Program-made: the position numbers and the translations under genes
Notes under the pieces: generated by a model
Told to the model about the DNA's origin: nothing
What the model saw: only the letters and a program-made list of their open reading frames with translations
The model's database searches: none
Part shown: positions 17,076-25,812 of the stretch, one piece after another
Numbering within the stretch: position 1 is the first letter of the stretch
How the letters are laid out: every line of letters begins with the position of its first letter
Assembly (NCBI GenBank): GCA_902363145.1
Contig: CABIZB010000001.1
Span: forward strand, 558,001-622,000
Length of the DNA: 64,000 nt
Reading direction: 5' to 3'
From: Oscillospiraceae bacterium
GTDB lineage: Bacteria > Bacillota > Clostridia > Oscillospirales > Ruminococcaceae

Positions 17076-17116
17076 AAAAATCAGCTCCGAGCATATGTTC
17101 GGAGCTGATTTTTTAT
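17075..17116. terminator. Bidirectional terminator
   Basis: AAAAAATCAGCTCCGA and TCGGAGCTGATTTTTT with an 8-base loop. It serves both the plus-strand transporter operon and the convergent minus-strand gene group. Confidence 0.9.
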
Positions 17117-17559
17117 TATTCCGCACTAATTATCTTCCACTTGCCGCCTTCAAATTTCAGCGTGAATGTTATATCCTGTGAAATGCTCATGCCCTGCGAG
17201 AAGTAATCTGCCTTGGTCATACATTCCCATTGGGTAAAGTCTGCGGCTTTTTTGTGGTACTTTACATCAACATCGGAGCTGATAACATCGGTGTCCTCAA
17301 GCTCTTCAAACTGGGGGAGAGACCTGAAATGATCCTTCTGCTGCTGTTTGAAGCTCTTGTCGTCAGTCTGATCGGAATAAATATCCGTCACCTTGTTCAT
17401 TGATTTAAGGTCGCCTGACGCAAACGCCGCACAGTATTTTTCGATAGCCTTTGTCTGACCGCCGATAAACCATGTTACGGCTATGACACCCAGCAGGATT
17501 ATCAGGATTATCAGTGACACTATTTTTCCTATGGTCTTAGATGCGCTGTTTTTACTCAT
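17116..17559 (-). CDS. Membrane-anchored protein of unknown function
   Basis: A 147-residue protein with a short basic N-terminus, one membrane segment (residues 12-31) and an extracytoplasmic domain of about 110 residues. The pattern IEKYCAAFASGDLKSMNKV near the membrane and a final TFTLKFEGGKWKIISAE strand suggest a cystatin/NTF2-like fold of the DUF4878 or lumazine-binding type, but this is only a resemblance. It lies 21 bases after ilvD and ends the minus-strand group that begins with manA. Confidence 0.7.
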   Translation of the reverse strand: MSKNSASKTIGKIVSLIILIILLGVIAVTWFIGGQTKAIEKYCAAFASGDLKSMNKVTDIYSDQTDDKSFKQQQKDHFRSLPQFEELEDTDVISSDVDVKYHKKAADFTQWECMTKADYFSQGMSISQDITFTLKFEGGKWKIISAE

Positions 17560-17580
17560 ATTACCGCTCCGATTGTGTGA

Positions 17581-19251
17581 TTATTCATTCTTGAGGATAG
17601 CACCCTGTGCGCCGGATGTAACAAGGGCAGCATATCTCTTGAGGTAGCCTTTAAGCTCCTTCTTCTTGGGAGTGAAGTTAGCCATACGGCGTGCGATCTC
17701 TTCATCGTCAACGTTGAGGCTGAGGGTGTAGTTAGGGATATCAACGGTTATCATATCGCCGTCCTGAACGATTCCGATAATGCCGCCAACAGCTGCTTCG
17801 GGAGAAACGTGACCGATAGCCGCACCTCTTGATGCGCCTGAGAAACGACCGTCAGTGATAAGAGCAACATCGCTGCCGAGACCCATGCCCATGATAGCGG
17901 AGGTGGGGTTGAGCATCTCTCTCATGCCGGGGCCGCCCTTGGGGCCTTCGTAACGGATAACCACAACATCGCCCTTGACGATCTTTCCGCCGAGGATAGC
18001 TGCCTGAGCGTCCTCTTCGCAGTCGAATACCTTTGCGGGGCCTGTGTGCTTGAGCATTTCAGGAGCTACCGCACTGCGCTTAACAACACAGCCGTCCTTA
18101 GCAAGGTTTCCTCTGAGGACTGCGATTCCGCCTGTTTCGCTGTAGGGATCGTCAATAGGACGGATAATATCGTGATTTTTGTTTACGCAGCCTGCGATAT
18201 TTTCGGCAACAGTTTTGCCTGTGCAGGTCATAACGTCGGTGTTGAGCAGATTTTTCTTGTTAAGCTCGTTCATAACTGCGTAAACTCCGCCTGCTTCGTT
18301 AAGATCCTCCATATAAGCGTGACCTGCGGGAGCAAGGTGGCAGAGGTTAGGAGTCTTTGCGCTTATCTCATTTGCGATATCGAGATTTATTTCAATTCCG
18401 CACTCGTGAGCGATAGCGGGGAGGTGGAGCATACTGTTGGTGGAGCAGCCCAGAGCCATATCAACGGTAAGAGCATTATGAAATGCCTTTTCGGTCATGA
18501 TATCAAGTGGTCTGATGTTCTTTCTGTAAAGCTCCATTACCTGCATACCTGCGTGCTTTGCAAGGCGCAGTCTTTCGGAATAAACAGCGGGGATAGTACC
18601 GTTGCCCTTGAGGCCCATGCCCAGAACTTCGGTAAGGCAGTTCATGGAGTTTGCGGTGTACATACCCGAGCAGCTTCCGCAGGTGGGACAAGCCTTGTTC
18701 TCAAACTCTTCAAACTCTTCCTCGTTTATTCTGCCTGCGGTGTATGCGCCTACAGCCTCGAACATACTGGAAAGTGAAGTCTTGCTGCCCTTAACGTGGC
18801 CTGCAAGCATGGGGCCGCCTGATACGAAAATTGTGGGTACGTTTACACGGGCAGCAGCCATAAGCAGACCGGGAACATTCTTGTCGCAGTTGGGTATCAT
18901 TACCAGAGCGTCAAAGTGATGAGCAAGAGCCATGCACTCGGTGGAATCTGCAATAAGGTCACGGGTAACGAGAGAATACTTCATTCCCTGATGACCCATT
19001 GCAATACCGTCGCAAACTGCGATAGCGGGGAATACAACAGGTGTACCGCCTGCCATAGCAACGCCCATCTTTACGGCTTCAACGATCTTGTCGATGTTCA
19101 TGTGACCGGGAACGATCTCATTGTAAGAAGAAACGATACCTACCAGAGGTCTTTCCATTTCCTCCTTGGTCATTCCGAGAGCGTTGAAAAGTGAACGCTG
19201 GGGAGCCTTGTCGGCACCCTCACAGAAAAAGTTACAATCTTTGCAAGACAT
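17581..19251 (-). CDS. ilvD: Dihydroxy-acid dehydratase
   Basis: A 556-residue enzyme of isoleucine/valine (and so leucine) synthesis that removes water from dihydroxy acids with an iron-sulphur cluster. Cluster cysteines are seen in PNCDKNVPG and [21 protein letters not shown]. The C-terminal signature is [23 protein letters not shown]. The start ATG follows AGAGG. No ilvB/N, ilvC or ilvA gene is nearby, but the leucine genes occur at 49-57 kb. It is co-oriented with the manA group; whether it uses the same promoter is unknown. Confidence 0.97.
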   Translation of the reverse strand: MSCKDCNFFCEGADKAPQRSLFNALGMTKEEMERPLVGIVSSYNEIVPGHMNIDKIVEAVKMGVAMAGGTPVVFPAIAVCDGIAMGHQGMKYSLVTRDLIADSTECMALAHHFDALVMIPNCDKNVPGLLMAAARVNVPTIFVSGGPMLAGHVKGSKTSLSSMFEAVGAYTAGRINEEEFEEFENKACPTCGSCSGMYTANSMNCLTEVLGMGLKGNGTIPAVYSERLRLAKHAGMQVMELYRKNIRPLDIMTEKAFHNALTVDMALGCSTNSMLHLPAIAHECGIEINLDIANEISAKTPNLCHLAPAGHAYMEDLNEAGGVYAVMNELNKKNLLNTDVMTCTGKTVAENIAGCVNKNHDIIRPIDDPYSETGGIAVLRGNLAKDGCVVKRSAVAPEMLKHTGPAKVFDCEEDAQAAILGGKIVKGDVVVIRYEGPKGGPGMREMLNPTSAIMGMGLGSDVALITDGRFSGASRGAAIGHVSPEAAVGGIIGIVQDGDMITVDIPNYTLSLNVDDEEIARRMANFTPKKKELKGYLKRYAALVTSGAQGAILKNE

Positions 19252-19269
19252 TTTTTATTACCTCTTTTG

Positions 19270-19832
19270 TTATAAAATGGTTTCCTTGTATGTAGCTGCC
19301 GCTTCATCAACGGCAGCCATGAGCTTTGCCTTGAAGTATATCCTGTCATTTGGCAGGTTTACCTTTGTTATGCTGCTGTCTGCAATGCCTTTTTTATAAT
19401 TGCAGATGATGTTGTGTATCTCACTTTCGGCAACGTTTGTCATAATGAATACGGGCTGTGAGCTGTCGCCCTCTTCATAATCGGAGTTGCTTTTGGGGGC
19501 ATATACTGCGCAGTAATCTATCTCAGCTGCACCCGAGCGGCTTTCAACGAAATCGCCGCTGAGCATAAATGAGGATTCAACATCAATATCTGCATTGTTA
19601 TCATCGCTGTCACAGAATGTAAAAGTTACGTTTCGTGACGGCTTTGCGGGACTTACCGCAGCTGATGCCTGCGGAGCAGCCTGTGTCACTGTCTGTGCAG
19701 CGGAACGTGCATACTGAGCTGCGTTTTTTTGGGTTCGTCTAAAAGAGTATTGACTGTCTGACCGACCTTTTCGGTGATTTTGTCAAGCTCGCCGCTTTCA
19801 ACGAATGATCTTATTTTGTCCGGAAATCCCAT
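19270..19832 (-). pseudogene. Gene of unknown function with a frameshift at an A7 run
   Basis: Two open frames join into one coherent protein if one base is added (or the ribosome slips back one) at the seven-A run at 19730-19724. The first part, MGFPDKIRSFVESGELDKI to LLDEPKK (19832 onward), continues as NAAQYARSAAQTVTQAAPQ in the other frame and then a domain of about 125 residues ending near AAVDEAAATYKETIL. The joined product would be 187 residues. GGAG before ATG 19832 and a start one base after the glk stop support translation. I do not recognise the family. Sequencing error, a real mutation or programmed slippage are all possible. Confidence 0.65.
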
Positions 19833-19833
19833 C

Positions 19834-20787
19834 TCAGCTCTCCAGTCCGAGGAATGCGGCGCCGATGATTCCTGCGTCGTTTCCGAGCTTTGCAATGACT
19901 ATCTCGGTGTTCTGAGAAAGCATTCTTGTGTAAACTTCCTTCTTGACAAGCTCCTTGACGGGGAGAAGAAGAGGATCGCCCTCGTTGCATACGCCGCCGC
20001 CTATGCAGAGAATGTCAGGCTGGAAGATGTTGATGGTGTTGGTGATGCCTGCAGCAAGGTACTTGCAGTACTTTTCAACTACCTCTGTACCTGCCTTGTC
20101 GCCATCTCTCATAGCCATGAAAGCGTGACGTGCTGAGAACTTGCCGTCATCTGCCAGATACTTGTTGAGTATGGAGGAGCTGTCAGCCTCGGCAGCTTCC
20201 TTAGTCATGCGGATAAGACCTGTTGCGGAGGAGAATACCTCGAAGCAGCCCTTTCTTCCACAGGTACACTGAGGGCCATCGACCTCGATGACCATATGGC
20301 CAAGCTCTGCGCCTGCAAGGTTGGAGCCTGTGAGGATCTTGCCGTCAACGATGATTCCTGCGCCAACGCCTGTTCCCAGAGTGATGCAGACAGCGTTCTT
20401 TGCGCCCTTTGCAGCACCTGCAACAAATTCGCCGTATGCAGCTGCATTGGCATCGTTAGCAACATAAACAGGCTTGTTGATATGAGCCTGAATGTACTTT
20501 CTTACGGGTACATCGTGGAAATCAAGGTTGTTGGAATAGGGGATAGTGCCGTTGATATTATCAGCGATACCGGGAGTTCCCACGCCTATCCATTCAACAT
20601 CGTCAACGGAAATGCCAGCCAGCTTACATGCCTCAATGGACACCTTAGCCATATCATCGCAGATATCCTTTGCGGGACGGGGGCAGAGAGTTTTTGTGGA
20701 AGCCTTTGCGATTATCTCAAACTTCTCATTTACAACTCCGGCTTTGATATTTGTTCCGCCCAAGTCAATGCCAATGTAATATTTCAT
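19834..20787 (-). CDS. glk: ROK-family glucokinase
   Basis: A 317-residue sugar kinase. The phosphate-binding start is GIDLGGTNIKAGVV, the catalytic Asp is in YVANDANAAAYGE, the second phosphate loop is ITLGTGVGAGII, and the ROK zinc site is GPQCTCGRKGCFE preceded by the GAELGHMVIE histidine. Firmicutes proteins of this type are ATP-dependent glucokinases. It lies in a minus-strand group with manA (mannose-6-phosphate isomerase), consistent with sugar use in the cytoplasm. Confidence 0.92.
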   Translation of the reverse strand: MKYYIGIDLGGTNIKAGVVNEKFEIIAKASTKTLCPRPAKDICDDMAKVSIEACKLAGISVDDVEWIGVGTPGIADNINGTIPYSNNLDFHDVPVRKYIQAHINKPVYVANDANAAAYGEFVAGAAKGAKNAVCITLGTGVGAGIIVDGKILTGSNLAGAELGHMVIEVDGPQCTCGRKGCFEVFSSATGLIRMTKEAAEADSSSILNKYLADDGKFSARHAFMAMRDGDKAGTEVVEKYCKYLAAGITNTINIFQPDILCIGGGVCNEGDPLLLPVKELVKKEVYTRMLSQNTEIVIAKLGNDAGIIGAAFLGLES

Positions 20788-20809
20788 TTGTTTGACCGCC
20801 TTTCATATA

Positions 20810-22198
20810 TTAAGACGCAGATACGATATTCCGCAGCCATACGCCTTTTTTTATCAGAATAAAGCCTATTGTTACCTTTAATATATCCACTGCCTGGCAG
20901 CAGAAGTATATTTTAAGAATATCAAAATCGGTGAAATTTACCAGAAGAAGTGCCGTTGGTATAGTGACAGCCCATACATATACGCTGTCGAAAAGGAAAG
21001 TGATGAACGTTCTTCCGCCCGAACGAAGGGTGAAATATGCAGCGTGCATAAATGAGGTCAGGGGAGTGAACATTCCCGAGATGACTATAAGGCTGCCTGC
21101 AAGCGACCTTACACTGTCATCTGTGTTGTAAAGTTCAGGGAATACCTTTGAGAGTGCAGCCATCATGATTCCAGTGAAAATGCCTGCCGCAACGGTGAAT
21201 GCGATAAGCCTTGTGTCGGTCTCCCGTGCCTTTTTCATATCTCCCGAGCCGAGTATCTGTCCCACGATTATTCCAACGGAATTGCCCAGGGCAATAAAGA
21301 TGACCGAGAACAGGTTGAAGATAGTGGAGGAGATATTGGTAGCCGCAACCACTTCCAGCCCTCTCATTGAGTAGCATCGGTTCAGCAGAGCCATTCCCGA
21401 TGACCACAGTCCCTCATTTACAGCCAGAGGCAGACCGTGTATGATTATCTGCTTCACAAGGTCGGAGGGTATCTTAAGACTGCTGTATGCGCCATTGATG
21501 AAAGCATTTTTGCCGCTGTTGGCATGAGTCCATATCACAACGATGATGCACTCGGCAAATCGTGCGATAACAGTGGCAAGAGCCGCTCCCTTTACGCCCA
21601 TTTTGGGCATGCCAAGGTTTCCGAAGATAAGCACCCAGTCAAGCACAAGGTTCATGAGCACGGCGGTAAGGCCTGCAAACATGGGAACAAGCGTCTGATT
21701 GGTCTCTCTCAGCGTGGAGGCGTATATCTGTGTTACCGTAAATGGGATAAGACCTACTATCATTACACCCAGGTAGTCAAGTCCCGACTGCAATATCAGC
21801 GCCTTGTTGCTTTCCTCGCCGTTTCCCGTAAGATACGAGCTTATAAGTTCGGTGCTGAACAATGATAGGATCGTTCCGCCTGCCAGCAGCACCAGAAGCC
21901 CTGCATAAAGCTTGAAGCGGAAAGTATTGCGCACGCCCTCGCTGCTGCCCTTGCCGAAAAACTGCGCACCGTATATCCCGGGGCCTGCAAGAATTCCGAA
22001 AATGCAGAGATTGAATACGAACAGAAGCTGATTTATCACCGCCGTACCCGACATCTGAGCTGTGCCTAGCTGACCTACCATTATGTTGTCCAGAAGAGCA
22101 ACAAAATTCGTAATGCCGTTTTGTATCATTATGGGAACGGCTATTGTGAAAATCTTTTTGTAAAAGCTCCTGTCACCTATAAATGTACGGATATCCAT
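20810..22198 (-). CDS. MATE-family efflux transporter
   Basis: A 462-residue membrane protein with twelve predicted segments in two related halves. FTIAVPIMIQNGITNFVALLDNIMVGQLG is the typical N-terminal MATE start (IAVPIMIQNG, DNIMVGQLG), and IHGLPLAVNEGLWSSGMALLN begins the second half. These proteins export cationic drugs or other metabolites using sodium or proton gradients; the substrate here is unknown. It lies between manA and glk with short gaps, so is probably co-transcribed. Confidence 0.93.
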   Translation of the reverse strand: MDIRTFIGDRSFYKKIFTIAVPIMIQNGITNFVALLDNIMVGQLGTAQMSGTAVINQLLFVFNLCIFGILAGPGIYGAQFFGKGSSEGVRNTFRFKLYAGLLVLLAGGTILSLFSTELISSYLTGNGEESNKALILQSGLDYLGVMIVGLIPFTVTQIYASTLRETNQTLVPMFAGLTAVLMNLVLDWVLIFGNLGMPKMGVKGAALATVIARFAECIIVVIWTHANSGKNAFINGAYSSLKIPSDLVKQIIIHGLPLAVNEGLWSSGMALLNRCYSMRGLEVVAATNISSTIFNLFSVIFIALGNSVGIIVGQILGSGDMKKARETDTRLIAFTVAAGIFTGIMMAALSKVFPELYNTDDSVRSLAGSLIVISGMFTPLTSFMHAAYFTLRSGGRTFITFLFDSVYVWAVTIPTALLLVNFTDFDILKIYFCCQAVDILKVTIGFILIKKGVWLRNIVSAS

Positions 22199-22227
22199 GC
22201 AAAACTCCCTGAAATACTATTATAATA

Positions 22228-23190
22228 TCAATCAATATGGGTCATAACAGCGGAGCACTTGCCTGTAAGCTCAAATTTGCCCAGACCTGCGGGAATGAAC
22301 ACGCTGTCGCCCTTTTTAAGCTCAACTGCATCGTTGCCCTCGGAGGAAAGCACACAGCCGCCGTCAAGAACAAGAATGTTTACGAAAGAGGACTTGTCTG
22401 CCTCGAGAGCAGCGGAGGTATCAACATTGATAACGTCAACGGTAAAATATTCGCACTTTGCAAGACGCTTCTTTGTCCAGCCGCCCATGTCAACAGGTTC
22501 GGACTGAGGATAAGGCTTTGCGGGGCAGAGGTTTGTAACGTCAACAGCCTTGTCGATGTGGAGCTGTCTGGGCTTGCCGTCTGCGCCTACTCTGCCGTAA
22601 TCGTAGATACGGTAGGTGGTGTTGGAATTCTGCTGTATCTCAGCGATAAGGATACCCTTGCCTATGGCGTGGAGAGTTCCTGCCTCGATGAAGAAAACGT
22701 CGCCCTTCTTTACGGGAACGGAGTTTGTAACTTCAAGCAGAGTATTGTTTTCTATTCTCTCACGGAATTCTTCCTTTGTGATATTATGCTTGAAGCCGTA
22801 GAGCAGGGAAGCACCCTCGTCGCAGTCAACAACATACCACATCTCGGTCTTGCCGTATTCGCCCTCAACTCTCTGAGCATACTCATTGTTGGGGTGAACC
22901 TGAACGGAAAGGTTGTCCTTAGCGTCGATAAGCTTTATAAGAATAGGGAAGTTCTCGAACTTCTCGCAGTTTGTTCCGAGTACGGACTTGCCTTCCTTTT
23001 CAATATACTGAGCCAGTGTGAGACCTGCAAATTCGCCGTCAGCCACAACGGAGTTGCCGTCCTTATGGCAGGAAAGCTCCCAGCTTTCAGCGATCTTGTC
23101 AAAATCGCAGTCCTTGCCGAAATCGTCTCTGAGTCTTGTGCCGCCCCAGAGGTAGTCTTTAAAAGCAGGCTTAAGCTTGATTGGATACAT
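22228..23190 (-). CDS. manA: Mannose-6-phosphate isomerase
   Basis: A 320-residue zinc enzyme of the short Bacillus ManA type that interconverts mannose-6-P and fructose-6-P. Signatures are LKPAFKDYLWGGTRL at the start, the metal site QVHPNNEYAQ...GKTEMWYV, FIEAGTLHAIGKGIL with a further metal His, and IQQNSNTTYRIYDYGR. A promoter and a leader with a 12-base inverted repeat lie upstream. Mannose or mannan-derived sugars could feed glycolysis through this enzyme and Glk. Confidence 0.95.
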   Translation of the reverse strand: MYPIKLKPAFKDYLWGGTRLRDDFGKDCDFDKIAESWELSCHKDGNSVVADGEFAGLTLAQYIEKEGKSVLGTNCEKFENFPILIKLIDAKDNLSVQVHPNNEYAQRVEGEYGKTEMWYVVDCDEGASLLYGFKHNITKEEFRERIENNTLLEVTNSVPVKKGDVFFIEAGTLHAIGKGILIAEIQQNSNTTYRIYDYGRVGADGKPRQLHIDKAVDVTNLCPAKPYPQSEPVDMGGWTKKRLAKCEYFTVDVINVDTSAALEADKSSFVNILVLDGGCVLSSEGNDAVELKKGDSVFIPAGLGKFELTGKCSAVMTHID

Positions 23191-23226
23191 AATTTTGTGC
23201 TCCTTTTCATGAATGTATGAGCTTAT

Positions 23227-23270
23227 ATGCTGATTTCATATCGTTCTATAGGGTGATGTGAAATCAGCAT
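23227..23270 (-). repeat. Perfect 12-base inverted repeat in the manA leader
   Basis: ATGCTGATTTCA and TGAAATCAGCAT are separated by 20 bases and lie between the manA promoter and its start. No T-run follows on the minus strand, so an operator or message-stabilising hairpin is more likely than a terminator. Confidence 0.6.
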
Positions 23271-23293
23271 TGCAAAAAAGCTCTGATATTTAA

Positions 23294-23322
23294 ATCATAA
23301 CACAATAAGACGGATTTGTCAA
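23294..23322 (-). promoter_or_regulatory. Sigma-A promoter of the manA group
   Basis: TTGACA at 23322-23317 and TATGAT at 23299-23294 on the minus strand with a 17-base spacer; transcript start expected near 23287. Between this promoter and the rimP promoter (23323-23470) I see no gene. Confidence 0.82.
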
Positions 23323-23470
23323 TTACGGAAATGAAGGATTTGGTAGGTAATCGAATACACTATTTAATATGTATTCTGACCTTAAAGCGGATCACTGTTA
23401 AAAATCAGTGAGGTATCGGCAGAAAAGAGGCAAAAATTGGCTGTAAAAAGCATAAAAATCAAAAAAACAC

Positions 23471-23499
23471 TTGCAATTTCAAAATGAGTGTGGTATAAT
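23471..23499 (+). promoter_or_regulatory. Sigma-A promoter of the rimP-nusA-infB operon
   Basis: TTGCAA, 17 bases, TATAAT. The leader contains a 9-base hairpin at 23527-23550 (AAAGACTGG/CCGGTCTTT) before the rimP ribosome site, a possible attenuator. Confidence 0.82.
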
Positions 23500-23573
23500 A
23501 ATCAAAGTACACCAATAGTAAAGGACAAAGACTGGAGCAATCCGGTCTTTCTTGTTTGATGGAGGTATTGTTT

Positions 23574-24095
23574 ATGGCAGGAAAAAAAGGGGGCAAGGGC
23601 GGCAGCACCGTTTCAAGGGTGTTCGATATCGCCAAGCCCATCGCCGATGAGCTTGGTCTTACCATCTGGGACGTGACCTTCGACAAGGAAGGCTCTATGC
23701 GCTATCTCAGAGTGCTTATCGAAAAGCCCGACGGCTACGTTGATATGGACGACTGCGAGGCTATGACACGTCCGCTTTCAAAGGCGCTGGACGATGAGGA
23801 CCCTATAGATAAGCAGTATATGCTTGAGGTCGGTTCCCCCGGACTGGGCAGAGAGCTTAAAAGAGAGGAACATTTCCTTGAGTATCTCGAGTGCCCGCTG
23901 CGCATAAGATATATCCGTGAAAAAGACGGCGTCAAGGAATTTATCGCTGTTCTGACTGCGTATAATAAAGACGACGGCAGCATTACAGTTGAGACCGAGG
24001 ACGGCACCAAAAAGGTTATTATTTCCGAAACTGCGTTCATCAAGCTCTACGATGACGAGGAGCTTCCCGATGAATTCTGTGAAGACGGCGATTAA
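23574..24095 (+). CDS. rimP: Ribosome maturation factor
   Basis: A 173-residue RimP, needed for maturation of the 30S subunit. After a short Gly/Lys-rich tail come the N-terminal domain (LGLTIWDVTFDKEGSMRYLRVLIEKPDGYVDMDDCE read as LGLTIWDVTF and VDMDDCE) and YMLEVGSPGLGRELKREEHF, the strongest signature. The ATG at 23574 lies eight bases after GGAGG. It is the first gene of the conserved operon rimP-nusA-ylxR-L7Ae-infB-rbfA. Confidence 0.95.
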   Translation: MAGKKGGKGGSTVSRVFDIAKPIADELGLTIWDVTFDKEGSMRYLRVLIEKPDGYVDMDDCEAMTRPLSKALDDEDPIDKQYMLEVGSPGLGRELKREEHFLEYLECPLRIRYIREKDGVKEFIAVLTAYNKDDGSITVETEDGTKKVIISETAFIKLYDDEELPDEFCEDGD

Positions 24096-24125
24096 CATTA
24101 TTAACTCAGGAGGAATTTCAAAAAG

Positions 24126-25169
24126 ATGAACAAGGAATTTTTTGAAGCACTTGAATGTCTCGCACATGAAAACTCTATCCCGCTGGAGGCTCTTGTTGAG
24201 AAGATCCAGCAGGGCATTATGAAGGCAGTCAGAAAGGAATATCCCGACTGTGACGATTTCCTGGTGGATATTGACCCTGCCAGAAACGTATTTGATGTAT
24301 GCGTTCTCAGAACTGTCGTTGATGATGAGCCTATTGACCTCAACGAGATAAACATCGAAGAGGCAAAGACTATCGTTCCCGGCTGCGTTTGCGGCGACAG
24401 AGTTCCTTACAAGCTTGATACAGCAAAGTTCGGCAGAGTTGCTGCTCAGTATGCAAAGCAGTCTATCCGCCACGATGTAAAGGAATTTGAGAAGGAAAAG
24501 CTCATTGCCCAGTACAAGGATAAGGTACATGACATTATCTCCGCAACCGTCCAGAAGGTAGAGCCTGCAACAGGCAACGCTGTTCTGCTGGTTGACAAGA
24601 ATGAGATCTATCTCTACAAGAACGAGCAGATCCCCGGAGAGGTACTTACAGAGGGCGATATCATCAAGATATATGTTGTGGGCATCGTTAACCCCGACAG
24701 AAAGCCTGCCATCAAGATTTCCCGTACACATAAGGATCTGGTAAAGAGACTTTTCGAGCTTGAGATACCAGAGATATACGACGGCGTAGTTGAGATAAAG
24801 TCCATCGCAAGAGAAGCGGGCTCCAGAACAAAGATCGCAGTTTGCTCCAAGGACCCCAACGTTGACTGCGTAGGTGCGTGCATCGGCCCCAAGCGTTCAA
24901 GGATAAGCAAGATAGTTGAGGAGCTGGGCGGCGAGAAGATCGACATCATCGTTTATGACGAGGATCCTGCAGTATTCATTGCCAAGGCACTTGCTCCCGC
25001 TGATGTTATCAGGGTAGATGTGGCTGAGGGCGACGAAAAGGCGTGCACTGTTATCGTTCCCAACAACCAGCTTTCACTGGCTATCGGAAACAAGGGTCAG
25101 AATGCCAAGCTTGCAGCCCGTCTGACTGGCTATAAGATCGACATCAAGCCTGAAAATCCTGTGGACTGA
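24126..25169 (+). CDS. nusA: Transcription termination/antitermination factor NusA
   Basis: A 347-residue NusA of the short Firmicutes form. It has the N-terminal RNA-polymerase-binding domain (residues 1-125), an S1 domain (VQKVEPATGNAVLL...GEVLTEGDIIKIYVV, about 135-200) and two KH domains ending with VPNNQLSLAIGNKGQNAKLAARLTGYKIDI. It lacks the acidic repeats of E. coli NusA, as is usual for the phylum. AGGAGG precedes the ATG. Confidence 0.97.
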   Translation: MNKEFFEALECLAHENSIPLEALVEKIQQGIMKAVRKEYPDCDDFLVDIDPARNVFDVCVLRTVVDDEPIDLNEINIEEAKTIVPGCVCGDRVPYKLDTAKFGRVAAQYAKQSIRHDVKEFEKEKLIAQYKDKVHDIISATVQKVEPATGNAVLLVDKNEIYLYKNEQIPGEVLTEGDIIKIYVVGIVNPDRKPAIKISRTHKDLVKRLFELEIPEIYDGVVEIKSIAREAGSRTKIAVCSKDPNVDCVGACIGPKRSRISKIVEELGGEKIDIIVYDEDPAVFIAKALAPADVIRVDVAEGDEKACTVIVPNNQLSLAIGNKGQNAKLAARLTGYKIDIKPENPVD

Positions 25170-25200
25170 CCGTCCGCATTTATATAAATGAGGTGATATT

Positions 25201-25473
25201 GTGGCAGCGGTAAAAAAGATACCCATGCGTATGTGCCTGGGCTGCAATGAAATGAAGCCCAAAAAGGAGCTTATCAGGGTGGTAAGGTCTCCCGAGGGCG
25301 AGATATCTCTGGACACAACAGGAAAAAAATCAGGCAGAGGAGCTTATGTGTGCCCCAATGCCGAGTGCCTGAGACTTGCGAGAAAATCCAGAAAACTTGA
25401 AAAAAGCTTTTCCTGCCGCATATCAGACGAGGTTTATGATAATATGGAGAGAGAGCTGAATGAGCGTCAGTAA
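25201..25473 (+). CDS. ylxR: YlxR-family RNA-binding protein (RnpM)
   Basis: A 90-residue YlxR protein: RMCLGCNEMKPKKELIRVVR followed by SGRGAYVCPNAECLRLARK is the complete domain. In Bacillus this protein binds RNase P RNA and was renamed RnpM; whether this applies here is inferred. Starts with GTG after GAGGTG and overlaps the next gene by 14 bases. Confidence 0.92.
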   Translation: MAAVKKIPMRMCLGCNEMKPKKELIRVVRSPEGEISLDTTGKKSGRGAYVCPNAECLRLARKSRKLEKSFSCRISDEVYDNMERELNERQ

Positions 25474-25768
25474 AGAAAAATTATTCGGTCTGCTTACGAT
25501 CTGCCGAAAAGCGGGAAGAATGACCATGGGTTTCGATTCTGTTAAGGAGTCCATACTCACGGACAAAGCGAAAGCGGTTTTTCTTGCCTCGGATATATCC
25601 GCAAAAACAGAAAAAGAAGTCAGATTTTTCGCAGACCAAAAGGCTGTTCCCGTTCACTGCATTGATGCCACTATTGCTGAGATAGAGTTCTCGGTGGGCA
25701 GAAAAGCAGGTGTTATCGGAATATGCGACGAAGGATTTGCAAAGAAACTGACAGAGCTTATCGGATAA
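25460..25768 (+). CDS. L7Ae-family ribosomal protein (YlxQ-like)
   Basis: A 102-residue protein of the L7Ae/L30e/S12e fold, which binds kink-turn RNA. KLFGLLTICRKAGRMTMGFDSV is the family start, AKAVFLASDISAKTEKEVRFF the middle, and AGVIGICDEGFAKKL the end. It occupies the usual place between ylxR and infB and overlaps ylxR, suggesting coupled translation. Confidence 0.92.
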   Translation: MSVSKEKLFGLLTICRKAGRMTMGFDSVKESILTDKAKAVFLASDISAKTEKEVRFFADQKAVPVHCIDATIAEIEFSVGRKAGVIGICDEGFAKKLTELIG

Positions 25769-25812
25769 TATCCGAAAGACGTCACGTAATAATAGGAGGG
25801 TAATTATAGCCT

